DNA of 64,000 nt from Allorhizobium ampelinum S4 (GCF_000016285.1 NC_011989.1:1057001-1121000); one strand, 5' to 3'. Shown: positions 43,935-52,730, numbered from the stretch's first letter. The notes: generated by a model not told the origin, from the sequence alone. Numbers and translations: made by a program.

Positions 43935-45025
43935 GGGCGCGGCTCCTCATCGGTCTTGATCTTTTGTCCCTCGGCAAGCTGATTGGCGCCGGCGACGGCA
44001 ACCTGCTCGCCTTCCTTCAAGCCGGACAGGACCTTCACCCGGTTGCCATCGGTGGTGGCGTCATCAAGGACAACCTTGCGCAGGGCGACCGAGGCATTGG
44101 CCCGATCGATCACCCAGACACCGGTTGCGCCGTCTTTTTTGAGGATGGCGGTCAACGGCAGCAGGATGACGCCGTCCTCTTCATCACGGCTTGCGGTCGC
44201 GGTCACCACGGCGCCGAGACGAAAGACCTCGGGGGCGTCGTTGATGGCGATCTTCAGCCGGTGGGTGCGGGTTTCCGCATCGGCTTCGGGGCCGATTTCG
44301 CGCAGCGTGCCGATGGCCTGCTTGGTGGGATCGAGCTGTAGCGCCACGTTGAACTTCGTGCCTTCCTTCAGCGCGCCGATCCGTCCTTCCGGGACATCGA
44401 CGATCACGTCACGCTGGTCCAGCCGCGCGACTTTCATCACCGTCTGCCCGGCGGTCACTGTCTGGCCGACTTCGACGGACACTGACGTGACGACGCCGTC
44501 GAATTCCGCCTGAAGCCGCGCATACCCCAATTGCTCGCGGGCCTTGTCCAGCTTGGCATTTGCCTGGTCGAGACTTGCCTGGGCCGATTTCAGGCCCTGT
44601 TCGGCCACTTCGAAATCGGCGACGCTGCCGGCATTGATGGTGGCGAGTGTGCGCCGGCGCTTTTCGGTAATCTGCGCATTCTCAAAGGCCGCCTGGGCAT
44701 TGCGCAGGTCGGCCTCGGCGCTGTTGACGGCAAATTGCAGCGCCAGCGGATCGATTTCGGCAACCACGTCGCCCTTGTGGACGAGATCGCCGACTTCGGC
44801 CTTGCGCAGGATCACTCGGCCGAGCGTGCGGAAGGCAAGATCGGTTTCGACCCGCGCCTGGACGACACCGGCAAAGCTGACCCCCGACAGGCGCTCGGCC
44901 TTGACGGTCATCGAGCGGACAGGACGTGGCCCGGCGGCCTGCTGGTCGTCCTCCTGGCTGCAACCGGCGGCAAGCGCCAGGGCAAGCAGAAAGGGAAGGG
45001 TGATGATTGGACGGTAGAGGCGCAT
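43931..45025 (-). CDS. RND periplasmic adaptor lipoprotein (second of two)
   Basis: This encodes 364 residues with a lipoprotein signal ending LALALAAGC (Cys22). The membrane-fusion architecture follows: beta-barrel and lipoyl half (LVHKGDVVAEIDPLALQFAV), a coiled-coil hairpin (about 95-165), the second lipoyl half (YARLQAEFDGVVTSVSVEVG) and barrel and membrane-proximal domains. It is similar in plan to the gene just upstream but only moderately alike, as with TriA and TriB. It overlaps the pump gene by ATGA and follows the first adaptor by one base. Confidence 0.9.
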   Translation of the reverse strand: MRLYRPIITLPFLLALALAAGCSQEDDQQAAGPRPVRSMTVKAERLSGVSFAGVVQARVETDLAFRTLGRVILRKAEVGDLVHKGDVVAEIDPLALQFAVNSAEADLRNAQAAFENAQITEKRRRTLATINAGSVADFEVAEQGLKSAQASLDQANAKLDKAREQLGYARLQAEFDGVVTSVSVEVGQTVTAGQTVMKVARLDQRDVIVDVPEGRIGALKEGTKFNVALQLDPTKQAIGTLREIGPEADAETRTHRLKIAINDAPEVFRLGAVVTATASRDEEDGVILLPLTAILKKDGATGVWVIDRANASVALRKVVLDDATTDGNRVKVLSGLKEGEQVAVAGANQLAEGQKIKTDEEPRP

Positions 45026-45026
45026 G

Positions 45027-46100
45027 TCACTTTTCCTTAAAGGCTACGACCTGGCCGTCCGTCAGAAACTTGCCGCCGTCGGTGACGATGATGTCCCCGG
45101 GCGCGACGCCGGATGCCACCACGAAATCGCCGACGCGGTAGCGGGCAATGTCGATTTTGCGCAGCCTGACGGAGCTGTCGGCGGTGTTGACCGCCCAGAC
45201 GGCGGGCTGGCCATTGGCCGAGGCCATGGCGCTCCAGGGGAGCACGATGCCCTGTTGCGGCTGGGCGCGGAACCGTCCGACGACAGTCGTGCCGAGCGAC
45301 CATTGCGTGTCCGCGGGCAGGGCGACCTTGATACGGATGGTGCCGGCGCTGGTGTCGATGGCCGGAGAGACTTCGCGGATCTTGCCGTCCTGGGGATTGG
45401 CGCGGCCGCCGATCGGCGAGACCTCGACGGTATCGGACGGCGCACCTTCCAGGAAAAACGCTTCGAACATATCGAATACGGCATCGCGCGGTCCGTCATG
45501 GGCAAGCGTCAGGGCCGCCTGCGCCGCCGAAACCACCTGTCCCACCTCGATGCTGCGCGAGGTAATGATGCCATCGGCATCGGCCTTCAACTCCGTATAG
45601 GTCATCGCATCCTGGGCGGTGGCCAGATTGGCCTGCGCGGTTTGCAGCGAGCCTTGAGCCGTGGCGAGATCCTCTCGGGCCTGGTCGAAGGTGGATTGGG
45701 CAATGGTGTTGGTCTGGATCAGTACCTTGTAGCGGTCGAAGGCCAATTTCTTTTGGCGCATCGTTGCCTGGGCCGATTCCAGCCCGGCCTGGGCAACGGC
45801 GATATCAGCCTTCTGCTCGGTATTGTCGAGGAGTGCCAGAACGTCGCCCGCCTTGACCCGGTCGCCGACATCGACATGCCTCTCGATCACCCGGCCTGCG
45901 GTACGGAACGACAGGTCGGACTGCACCCGCGCTTTCACCGATCCGGAGATTTCCACCGAGGGCTGGTATTGCGCGGTTTGGGCCTTGGTCACCGTGACAC
46001 TGCGCGGTGAAGACTGGCTCTCGGTCTTTTCATTGCAGCCTGCCAGACACAAAGCGAGCAGGACGCAAGCCAGTCCGGATAAAGTCGTTTGTAACCGCAC
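45027..46100 (-). CDS. RND periplasmic adaptor lipoprotein (first of two)
   Basis: This encodes 357 residues from a GTG start at 46100. The lipoprotein signal ends LLALCLAGC (Cys22). Adaptor domains are the lipoyl half GDRVKAGDVLALLDNTEQKA, coiled coil (about 95-160) and TYTELKADADGIITSRSIEV in two halves. This is the first gene of the four-gene operon (adaptor, adaptor, pump, DUF900 hydrolase), 33 bases after the predicted transcription start. Two adaptors for one pump resemble TriABC, in which both are needed. Confidence 0.9.
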   Translation of the reverse strand: MRLQTTLSGLACVLLALCLAGCNEKTESQSSPRSVTVTKAQTAQYQPSVEISGSVKARVQSDLSFRTAGRVIERHVDVGDRVKAGDVLALLDNTEQKADIAVAQAGLESAQATMRQKKLAFDRYKVLIQTNTIAQSTFDQAREDLATAQGSLQTAQANLATAQDAMTYTELKADADGIITSRSIEVGQVVSAAQAALTLAHDGPRDAVFDMFEAFFLEGAPSDTVEVSPIGGRANPQDGKIREVSPAIDTSAGTIRIKVALPADTQWSLGTTVVGRFRAQPQQGIVLPWSAMASANGQPAVWAVNTADSSVRLRKIDIARYRVGDFVVASGVAPGDIIVTDGGKFLTDGQVVAFKEK

Positions 46101-46139
46101 TGTGAGGTCCCCACCATTGCATTCACGGGTCGTTTCGAG

Positions 46140-46168
46140 TAGATATCAATGACTGTACGGTTAGTCAA
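46140..46168 (-). promoter_or_regulatory. RND operon promoter overlapping a candidate TetR operator
   Basis: On the minus strand TTGACT (46168-46163), 17 bases and TATCTA (46145-46140) form a good sigma-70 promoter ending about 40 bases before the first adaptor. The imperfect palindrome TGACTGTACGGTTAGTCA (46150-46167) covers the -35 and spacer, where a repressor would block polymerase. The divergent TetR at 46280 is the likely binder. Confidence 0.6.
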
Positions 46169-46279
46169 TATAGTTGCCGGAGCGATAGTTACCGGTATAG
46201 GAATTGAAAGCGTAATGCGGGTGCTTTCGCTCCGTCGCCTCACGCAAGTCCGCTCGCTCAAACCTCAAGGAAAATGGTC

Positions 46280-46915
46280 ATGGCAAAGCGATTGAAAACG
46301 ATCAGCCGGGCCGAGCAGAAAGCGAGGCGCCCGCAGGAAATATTGGAAGCTGCATTTGAAGAGTTTCTGGACAAAGGTTTTTCTGCGACGCGTGTGGAAG
46401 ATGTAGCTCTGCGGCTCGGCATTACAAAGGGCACGGTTTATCTTTATTTTCCGTCAAAGGAGGTGTTGTTCGAGGAGAGCATCCGGCAGATGTCGCTGCC
46501 GTTGTCCCAATTGCGTGCTTCTGCTGAAACATTGGAGGGCAGCTATGCCGAACGATTGAAGCAGATGATCGGCATGGCCTATGAGATGATCGCTGGTGAT
46601 TGCAAGTGTAGCGAACTCCTGCGTCTGACGGTGAGCGAGGGGACCCGCTTTCCCCATATTGTAGACAGGCATTACGACGAATTCGTTGCGCCTCTGTTGA
46701 AAACGGTCTGCATGCTGGTGGAGGGGGGCGTCGCCGCCGGCGAATTTTTGCCAGGCCCGGCCGTTTCCGCTCCCGATGTTCTGATTGGGCCGGTCATCCA
46801 CTTCAATCTCTGGTCAATTCTGTTTGCGCAACGCAGACCACTTGACCAAAAGGCCTACATGGAAGCCCATATCGATATGGTGATGCAGACCCTGATGCGC
46901 GGCAAGGGCGAATAA
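46280..46915 (+). CDS. TetR-family repressor of the RND operon
   Basis: This encodes 211 residues from ATG 46280; the ATG at 46274 is only 3 bases from AAGG, so the second ATG is better spaced. The HTH (about 18-65) reads ILEAAFEEFLDKGFSATRVE, DVALRLGITKGTVYLYFPSK. The C-terminal domain resembles AcrR-type efflux regulators. It is divergent from the two-adaptor pump operon with an intervening operator-like palindrome, so it very likely represses the pump until an exported compound binds. Confidence 0.88.
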   Translation: MAKRLKTISRAEQKARRPQEILEAAFEEFLDKGFSATRVEDVALRLGITKGTVYLYFPSKEVLFEESIRQMSLPLSQLRASAETLEGSYAERLKQMIGMAYEMIAGDCKCSELLRLTVSEGTRFPHIVDRHYDEFVAPLLKTVCMLVEGGVAAGEFLPGPAVSAPDVLIGPVIHFNLWSILFAQRRPLDQKAYMEAHIDMVMQTLMRGKGE

Positions 46916-46973
46916 TCCCGACTGCCCCGATGAATGCCTTTCTTTCCGTCAATCCTGTCTATAGAAAAGCGGG

Positions 46974-47330
46974 ATGCGCCTTCGCTCCGATATTTTCGTC
47001 GCCGCCATCCTACGTCGCGTGTTTTTCGCCGGCGGCTTTGCCGCTGTGGAGCATAAGGGCATGGACCAAGCCGGCGCCATCTTCCTGCGCCAGCGGTTTC
47101 GCGATGGCCTGGAAAGTCTTTATGCTCCAGCCCCGCAAAGCCTGATTGAAGACGATGATGCCGAAATGTCAGGCGACCGTCGTTTCGAGCGCCGCCTGGA
47201 CAGGGTCGATGCCCGCGAGGTCGAATCCCTGATGGAACGCGAGCGCCGTTTTGACCCGGATCTATGGCTGGTGGAAATCGAGATTGACCAGTTGGATGGT
47301 CTTTTGTCGCTGGTTGGCGAAGGAAGCTGA
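46974..47330 (+). CDS. DUF1491 family protein
   Basis: This is a 118-residue protein starting MRLRSDIFVAAILRRVFFAG. GGFAAVEHKGMDQAGAIFLR and the LYAPAPQSLIEDDDAE segment follow, then a C-terminal EVESLMERERRFDPDLWLVE with EIE. This is the DUF1491 pattern, alphaproteobacterial and of unknown function. It is probably a soluble cytosolic protein. In rhizobia it usually sits near DUF2336 and peptidoglycan-binding genes, as it does here apart from the intervening pump cassette. Confidence 0.85.
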   Translation: MRLRSDIFVAAILRRVFFAGGFAAVEHKGMDQAGAIFLRQRFRDGLESLYAPAPQSLIEDDDAEMSGDRRFERRLDRVDAREVESLMERERRFDPDLWLVEIEIDQLDGLLSLVGEGS

Positions 47331-47401
47331 AGGGCGGCCACGCTTATTGCTGCCCTCTGTCTTTTCAGGACAATCGGGTTCCATTTTTCACGGACATAGT
47401 C

Positions 47402-48511
47402 TCAACGCGAAGCCGACACCGCCACTGGTTGGACGTCGCTCTGACTGCTTTGATAGGTATAGCGGTCGGCTCTCAGCCAGGCATCGATGCGCTTTTCGCA
47501 GTCTCTGCCGTCGAGCGCCGCGATCAGTCTGGCGACGCGCGGTTCGCCCTGCTGCAATTGGCTGAGATGCGGATAGAGGCGGGTCAGTATGAAAATCATG
47601 TCGGGAATGGCCATGGCAAGGCCGGTCAGCGTCGTGGCCAGCTGCTGGCCGGAGGTGTCGAGCAGGATACGTTCGGCCAGCCATCGGCTTGAAGACAGCG
47701 CATCGGCCAAGGCCGTGGCAAAACTGCCTGCTTCGTTTTCACGGGCAAACCGCACCAGCAGGGCCGCCTGCACGGAGCTGAGAGTGCGCCGACCCAGGCG
47801 ATCACGGTCCTGGCGATGAAGGTGACGATCCAGCGCCTTCAAGGTCTGGCGCAAGGCTTCCTCGCGTTGTGCCCTTGTAGGATTGTATGTCGGATCCTGT
47901 TCCTGCTTCTCTACGGAAAGCTGATCTGGCTCCTGCGCCACCGTCTGTTCTTCCGGCACTTTCTCAGGGGCGATAGCGGGCATGTTTTCGGGCTCGGCAC
48001 CCGCGTCGGACCTCAGGCGAATGGCGCGGGGCGGTGCTTCCATCATGTCCTGGACAATATCATCGTTGTCCACGTGCTGGGCGTGCTCGGGCAGGGGGTC
48101 GATGAAGCGCAGGCCTGCCAGTGCATCGATGACGGCGGGCGACAAAGCCTCGCGGCGCACGATGGTGCGGGCGTGGTGTATGCCCTGGGTGCGGGCGATG
48201 GTGATGAGCAATTCATCCGACAGGCAGGGCGATGCGATCAGGAATGGCGCGGCAATGGCGAGCGGCTGACTGGCGATGAAAAATGCCACAGCTTCCGGCA
48301 CATTGGGCGATTGCGATAGCGCCGCCACGGCGTCGCGCCTCGCCTCTTCGGAGGAGTATTGAAACAAGGGCTGGAACAGCAGGGCAAACTGCCGGAGATC
48401 GGCCTTGCGGGGATGTTCGAGGCTTTCGAAACTGGAAACGGTGGCCATTAAAACCACGTCCTTCTTGCGGCCGATCCTCGGATTTTCCAACGCCCGAAAT
48501 TGATGATCCAC
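47402..48511 (-). CDS. DUF2336 domain protein
   Basis: This is a 369-residue soluble protein. The first 170 residues form helical repeats (LRQFALLFQPLFQYSSEEAR, RDAVAALSQSPNVPEAVAFF, LSDELLITIARTQGIHHART) that match DUF2336, a HEAT-like family in alphaproteobacteria. The middle is acidic and low-complexity (about 175-235), and the C-terminal third is again helical. The function is unknown; some members are linked to cell-cycle or motility control. Convergent with the DUF1491 gene. Confidence 0.82.
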   Translation of the reverse strand: MDHQFRALENPRIGRKKDVVLMATVSSFESLEHPRKADLRQFALLFQPLFQYSSEEARRDAVAALSQSPNVPEAVAFFIASQPLAIAAPFLIASPCLSDELLITIARTQGIHHARTIVRREALSPAVIDALAGLRFIDPLPEHAQHVDNDDIVQDMMEAPPRAIRLRSDAGAEPENMPAIAPEKVPEEQTVAQEPDQLSVEKQEQDPTYNPTRAQREEALRQTLKALDRHLHRQDRDRLGRRTLSSVQAALLVRFARENEAGSFATALADALSSSRWLAERILLDTSGQQLATTLTGLAMAIPDMIFILTRLYPHLSQLQQGEPRVARLIAALDGRDCEKRIDAWLRADRYTYQSSQSDVQPVAVSASR

Positions 48512-48873
48512 GACATTACCCGTCCCAACGCAATACCAATTCGGTCAAAATAGACGGTAATCGTTAGCAAGCTGTTAACCATCGACAGTGTTTAATAAGG
48601 AAACTTTGATAAAGCAGCATATCCTTGCGTGAGCGTTGCAGCGGCATCGCTTTTACTCGGAAATGTTAGCAAGGGTTCCCGGAAAACGGGAAGCTCTTCA
48701 GTATAAAAGCAACTTTTCATGAGGATGGCTGTTTACCCCTCATGTCTGGAGAAAAGCGCAGAATGCCTGTCTTTGCTGCCCAAAACAGCAAGGCTGGATG
48801 TGCTGGCCCCTTTGCCGGGGCAGGATGAAATCGATCTCTTCATCCGTCTCATCTACCCCAAATGGAGACGAGC
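48512..48873. other. intergenic region, nothing recognised beyond half a repeat
   Basis: 362 bases. AATACCAATTCGGTC near 48532 matches the outer arm of repeat family 1 but lacks the hairpin. GTTAACCATCGACAG at about 48575 is a single CtrA-like half. No gene is supported. Confidence 0.4.
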
Positions 48874-49062
48874 ATGGCTGACATCGTGAGACTGAAAGAC
48901 CGGCTGGATCAGAAGCCCGTCAACCGCACCCCCGCACCGACACAGGCCCGTATCCTGCTGTTTACCGGCGTGCGCTATACCCGCACCGAACCTCTGCTGA
49001 TCGGCGCCGCCTCGCTCACCGGCAAGCGGCCAGTGCAGGACATGCATCCTTACGAGGGGTAA
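48874..49062 (+). CDS. small conserved-looking hypothetical protein
   Basis: This encodes 62 residues from ATG 48874, with GGAGACGAGC directly upstream. It reads MADIVRLKDRLDQKPVNRTP, then ARILLFTGVRYTRTEP and a short C-terminal tail. The ILLFTGVRY strand with a basic N-terminus is familiar from rhizobial hypothetical proteins, but no function is known to me. There is no membrane segment. Confidence 0.6.
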   Translation: MADIVRLKDRLDQKPVNRTPAPTQARILLFTGVRYTRTEPLLIGAASLTGKRPVQDMHPYEG

Positions 49063-49178
49063 TACGAGGATTCGCTGGAAATGACTCTTCGTATTCCCTG
49101 TGAAAATATCTCAAGCCTCTGATGCATTTGAGATATTTTCAAATCTAGGATGCGTGAGCCTCTTCGAGGCTTGGTATA
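49061..49178 (+). repeat. structured repeat family 1, copy E (best preserved)
   Basis: Three consecutive hairpins: AATACGA...TCGTATT (from 49061); TGAAAATATCTCAA (49101-49114) with TTGAGATATTTTCA (49128-49141), a perfect 14-bp stem; and AGCCTC-TTC-GAGGCT (about 49157-49171), followed by TTGGTATA. It begins at the stop codon of the small gene at 48874. Confidence 0.75.
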
Positions 49179-49703
49179 AGACCTGTGTTACCGTGATGCG
49201 GCTCTTCCACTGCGTGGAGTGAGATCAATTGGCCGTTGGCTATTGCGACCAGTGAGGCAATCACATGGATTGAATGTCATTGGCTGAGCCCGGTTGCTTT
49301 TCTATGAAGCACTCAGGGCAATCAGGAAATCCGGGCCGTTTTTCCAGGCATTTCCCGGAACGCTCTATGGCATCCTTCACGTTATCCACTGTGCAGAAGA
49401 CGCGCTAATACCGCCAATTCTGTTGGGTAAGTTTGTTTTTTGGAACGGACGCGCTTTAAGAGAATACGCAATAGTTGTACAACCATAGTTTCCCAGAGAT
49501 GCCTATGTCTGCTTTGTTTAAGAATGGCCCAAAAATTTAAAATATGTATTTTATTTTGTAATTCTACCAAAGATTGTTTTGTATACGATCGTGATATTTG
49601 AGTAATAATTCCGCCTACCCCATTTGGGGGATGTTTAAAGCACCCAAAAATGGTTGATAAACGTTGTTGGAAATAAACAACATTATTTCAAGTGGGGCAT
49701 TTG
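49179..49703. other. intergenic region upstream of the SyrA-like gene
   Basis: 525 bases, increasingly AT-rich to the right. CCCCATTTGGGGG at about 49618 and AACGTTGTT/AACAACATT at about 49660-49684 are short inverted repeats in the likely promoter area. No gene is supported. Confidence 0.4.
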
Positions 49704-50129
49704 ATGCATAAAGATACAGAGTCTGCGCTTGGATATAGTCACGCGGAACAATTGGACCAGAAGAAGACAGAATTGTCTCGAAACAATCGACGGGAAGCCT
49801 ACGACGAGGATTTGGCGGGCACGCCCGATCGTGACAGCATGATGTATGCACCACGGGTGTTCGCAGGAATGGGTGTCGTCTTGCTGGGTTTTGCCATCTA
49901 TAATTACCAATCGACAGGGCTCATCGCGGCCACAATCATCAGGACGGTTGTTGCGGCAATTATTCTTCAAAGCGTCTATTTCATCGCGATTGTCTACCTT
50001 GTCATGCGTCGGGTGAAGGCGCGCCTTGCCACGCTTCAAAACAGTCAAGCCTCCCGTGATGGTCGTACACAAAATGACCAGTGTGCAGGTCGCGACCTGA
50101 CGCTTGCCGAGAGGGCGGACAATGCCTGA
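49704..50129 (+). CDS. SyrA/ExoX-like exopolysaccharide production repressor family protein
   Basis: This encodes 141 residues from ATG 49704 with GTGGGG upstream. A charged N-terminal region (1-45) precedes two transmembrane helices in the segment YAPRVFAGMGVVLLGFAIYN, then ATIIRTVVAAIILQSVYFIA and IVYLVMRRVKAR. YAPRVF plus two helices and a basic end is the SyrA/ExoX pattern. In Sinorhizobium and Rhizobium these small membrane proteins change succinoglycan production. The extra N- and C-terminal tails make it longer than typical members (about 75-100 residues). With MucR in the same window, two regulators of exopolysaccharide are present. Confidence 0.75.
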   Translation: MHKDTESALGYSHAEQLDQKKTELSRNNRREAYDEDLAGTPDRDSMMYAPRVFAGMGVVLLGFAIYNYQSTGLIAATIIRTVVAAIILQSVYFIAIVYLVMRRVKARLATLQNSQASRDGRTQNDQCAGRDLTLAERADNA

Positions 50130-50270
50130 GCCTGGTCTATGCCTGTGAGGTGTGCAGGTATGAAGGGGCTTTTCCGGGCATTGGTGATGCGGAATCAGAA
50201 TGACAAAGTGCCGACGTCCTTTTAAAGCGGTTTCCAGTGTCGAAGCCGCACAAAGGAGGATGTAAGACCC

Positions 50271-51368
50271 TCAATCCGCTTCCAGTGAATGAAGCGAAGT
50301 CAGAGCGGCAATAAGGTCGGTTTGCCGGGCCATATCGGTTTTGGCCAGTACGGTTTTTATCTGGCTTCTGGCGGTTTCCAGCTGAATCCCAAGGGCCTGG
50401 GCGGCATCGCGCAGAGGCTCTCCATCCAGAAGCAGTTTCGTCAAACGCGCCTCGGCGCGCGTTAAATTCATCAGGGATTGGATCATCTCCGAGGTCAGGC
50501 CATTGCTACGGCTGAGGGGGACCAGAATGATGAAAAAGCTGACCGGGCTGAACAATCCGACATTCAACCGGGCGGCGGGAATGAGATAGACGACCGCCGG
50601 CGGCAGGCCCGGCTGGCCGGGGCAGGCGAATTGAGCGCCCTGCATCTCATCCCGGCTGGCGCCAGCTGCCATACCCGCGGCAAGACTGGCTTCAAAACTT
50701 GCCTGTGCTGCGGGATGGAGAAAGCGCAACTGGTCGAAGGCCGAAATGGCGTATCTTGGATTGCCTGCTTCAAACACCGTATTGCACCCCAGAATCTTGC
50801 CTTTGGCGGTCAGTGCGGCGGTGGGCAGCCGCGCCAGCTGCAATGCCCGCAGACTGTTGTCGACCGCCTTGAATTCAAGCTGGGAGGCAAGGATCAGGCT
50901 GCGACGCAGGTCCCGGCCAACGCTGTTGAGAAGATCAAGATGTTTTTCTTCGATGGGACCGCTATCACGCTTTCGTTCAATCGAGATGGCAATGATTTTC
51001 TCCTGCGGAAGATCGAAGCTGACGCCAGCCGCAAAGCCAAAGCCGCGCGGCCAGAGAAAATCCCGGTAAAGTGGCTCATCGCGCATCTGCTCATGCGAAA
51101 ACTGATCGACATCGCTGATGAATTTCGACTTGCTGGAGCTCAGCAGCGCTTTGGTGCGAATATTGTCGGCAGTCCAGCCCTGTTTGAAAAAATCAGAATA
51201 AAGCTCGCGCACACCTGGCGTCGTGATCAAGGGCATGAGCTCGTCGGAGATATTGACAAGCAGGGCGCCTTCCGCACCGACAAGATGCGCCAAGCGGTCC
51301 AGCGCATTTTCCCAGGCCGCCGGTTCAGCGGCCGCTTCGTAAATGCAATCTATGATAGTTTCCGGCAT
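50271..51368 (-). CDS. LuxR-type HTH transcription regulator
   Basis: This encodes 365 residues from ATG 51368. The N-terminal two-thirds resembles the sensor part of rhizobial LuxR-like proteins (AAAEPAAWENALDRLAHLVG, WPRGFGFAAGVSFDLPQEK, LRRSLILASQLEF). The C-terminal HTH (about 305-355) reads LTRAEARLTKLLLDGEPLRD, AAQALGIQLETARSQIKTVL, AKTDMARQTDLI, with the LuxR/GerE spacing. No autoinducer-binding signature or synthase is present, so this is probably not a quorum-sensing receptor. It is transcribed alone, with AT-rich DNA upstream. Confidence 0.84.
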   Translation of the reverse strand: MPETIIDCIYEAAAEPAAWENALDRLAHLVGAEGALLVNISDELMPLITTPGVRELYSDFFKQGWTADNIRTKALLSSSKSKFISDVDQFSHEQMRDEPLYRDFLWPRGFGFAAGVSFDLPQEKIIAISIERKRDSGPIEEKHLDLLNSVGRDLRRSLILASQLEFKAVDNSLRALQLARLPTAALTAKGKILGCNTVFEAGNPRYAISAFDQLRFLHPAAQASFEASLAAGMAAGASRDEMQGAQFACPGQPGLPPAVVYLIPAARLNVGLFSPVSFFIILVPLSRSNGLTSEMIQSLMNLTRAEARLTKLLLDGEPLRDAAQALGIQLETARSQIKTVLAKTDMARQTDLIAALTSLHSLEAD

Positions 51369-51595
51369 AGCAATCTCACATATTAATATTGCTATGTTTA
51401 GCAAACATGTCTTTCTGAAGCAATGCCAGTCAATTTACTGAATAACATTATCAGATTTTAAGTCGAAAAACAAAATAATTGAATATTTTAATTTTTTGTC
51501 GCTTGGAAAGAAGAAAATTTTAGATTTAATTGAATGTTATAAAGAAAACATGCGCGCCAAAATGTTGTCGCTCTTTGTTCGATTGCGAAAATACT

Positions 51596-52147
51596 TTATG
51601 GATCTATAGCCGTCTGATCGCAACCGGCGTTTGTAAGAAAAGCCTGCGCATCGGGCGCGAAGCTGGCTTGAGGCACAAGGGTGCGCAACACGGCATAGCC
51701 CTGGGTTTCCGGCATTTCCACCAGTATGGTCTGGGCAAGCGCATCGGGTGCCGTGGCGCGCAGCCGGGCGAGTTGGGCCGGGGTGGCAACAATAATGTCA
51801 AGCTTGCCCTCGACGGATGTAGCGTCGTTCATACTGTAGACTTCATTGGAATCGCGGTCGAAAATACCCACCGACCAAAAGGGAACGCTGCCCTCTGCTG
51901 TCAGATGCACCGGCGCCTCGCTGACATCGAAAGCGCAGGCGGCGAGTTTGAGGAAGGGATCACCATTGGCAAGCCCCGCCCGGTCCGCCCGGCTGTCGAG
52001 ACTATAGTATTTGAACAGCGGGCCTTCCATCGTCACGCGGGTATAGGCGTCCTTGCCGGTGAAATGCGGCAGCGCCAGGATGATGACGATATGCAGAACC
52101 ACAGCCCCGACCAGGCCGACAAGAATGGCGTAGATCAGCTTACGCAT
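51596..52147 (-). CDS. DUF1254 domain membrane protein
   Basis: This is a 183-residue protein with an N-terminal transmembrane segment (RKLIYAILVGLVGAVVLHIV IILALP). The KDAYTRVTMEGPLFKYYSLD and FWSVGIFDRDSNEVYSMNDA segments match the DUF1254 core. The start at 52147 overlaps the upstream DUF1214 stop by 8 bases. In other bacteria DUF1254 and DUF1214 are fused in one protein; here they are split into two adjacent envelope proteins. Function unknown. Confidence 0.82.
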   Translation of the reverse strand: MRKLIYAILVGLVGAVVLHIVIILALPHFTGKDAYTRVTMEGPLFKYYSLDSRADRAGLANGDPFLKLAACAFDVSEAPVHLTAEGSVPFWSVGIFDRDSNEVYSMNDATSVEGKLDIIVATPAQLARLRATAPDALAQTILVEMPETQGYAVLRTLVPQASFAPDAQAFLTNAGCDQTAIDP

Positions 52148-52730
52148 TGCCGCATCCGATCTGTTCGACATGCGGCATGGCCAGTGTCACCAGACCTGAA
52201 TTGCCCGCGACCGGCGTGTCCAGCAGAGTGAGGCTGAGCATCAGGTCTTCGCTTCCTGCGGGAATGGCCAGCCAATTGCCGGGCGCTGCTTGCGAACCGA
52301 TGGTGATCTCCATGCTGGCATCACGATTTTTCAGTGTCGTAACCGAATTCAGCGCCCCCGGCAGGTCGGGTGAGACGGGCAGGAGCGTTCCATCCGGGCG
52401 GCTGGCTGAGAGCGTCCAGTAGCGGGCCATCGGCACCGTGCCCGCCAGCCGGTAGCGGCAGCGTGTATTCAGCTTGCGCCCGTTCGTATCGGTCGTGGCA
52501 ATAAAACTCAGCCCTTCGGCGCTGCCCAGCAGCAAGCGCCCGGCCTTGGCCCGGTGCGACCGCGCATAAGGATCGGCATCGGCGGTCTGCGCCTGCGGAA
52601 ACGCCCGCCAGCCATCAATCTCGATCTCGCCAAAGCCCACCGTGGCATTCAGCGCCATCAGCGTGGACTGGATGCCAAGCCCGAAAGCAATGGCAAGCGC
52701 AATAGCGACAAGAAATGGAACCCTGAGCAC
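52140..52730 (-). CDS. DUF1214 domain membrane protein
   Basis: This encodes 196 residues from a GTG start. The N-terminal helix is LVAIALAIAFGLGIQSTLMA, then NATVGFGEIEIDGWRAFPQA and DADPYARSHRAKAGRLLLGS, the DUF1214 pattern. CRYRLAGTVPMARYWTLSA is a typical later strand pair. It overlaps the DUF1254 gene and is probably translated with it. The gap of about 105 bases to the PBP gene suggests the three may be co-transcribed. Confidence 0.82.
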   Translation of the reverse strand: MLRVPFLVAIALAIAFGLGIQSTLMALNATVGFGEIEIDGWRAFPQAQTADADPYARSHRAKAGRLLLGSAEGLSFIATTDTNGRKLNTRCRYRLAGTVPMARYWTLSASRPDGTLLPVSPDLPGALNSVTTLKNRDASMEITIGSQAAPGNWLAIPAGSEDLMLSLTLLDTPVAGNSGLVTLAMPHVEQIGCGNA

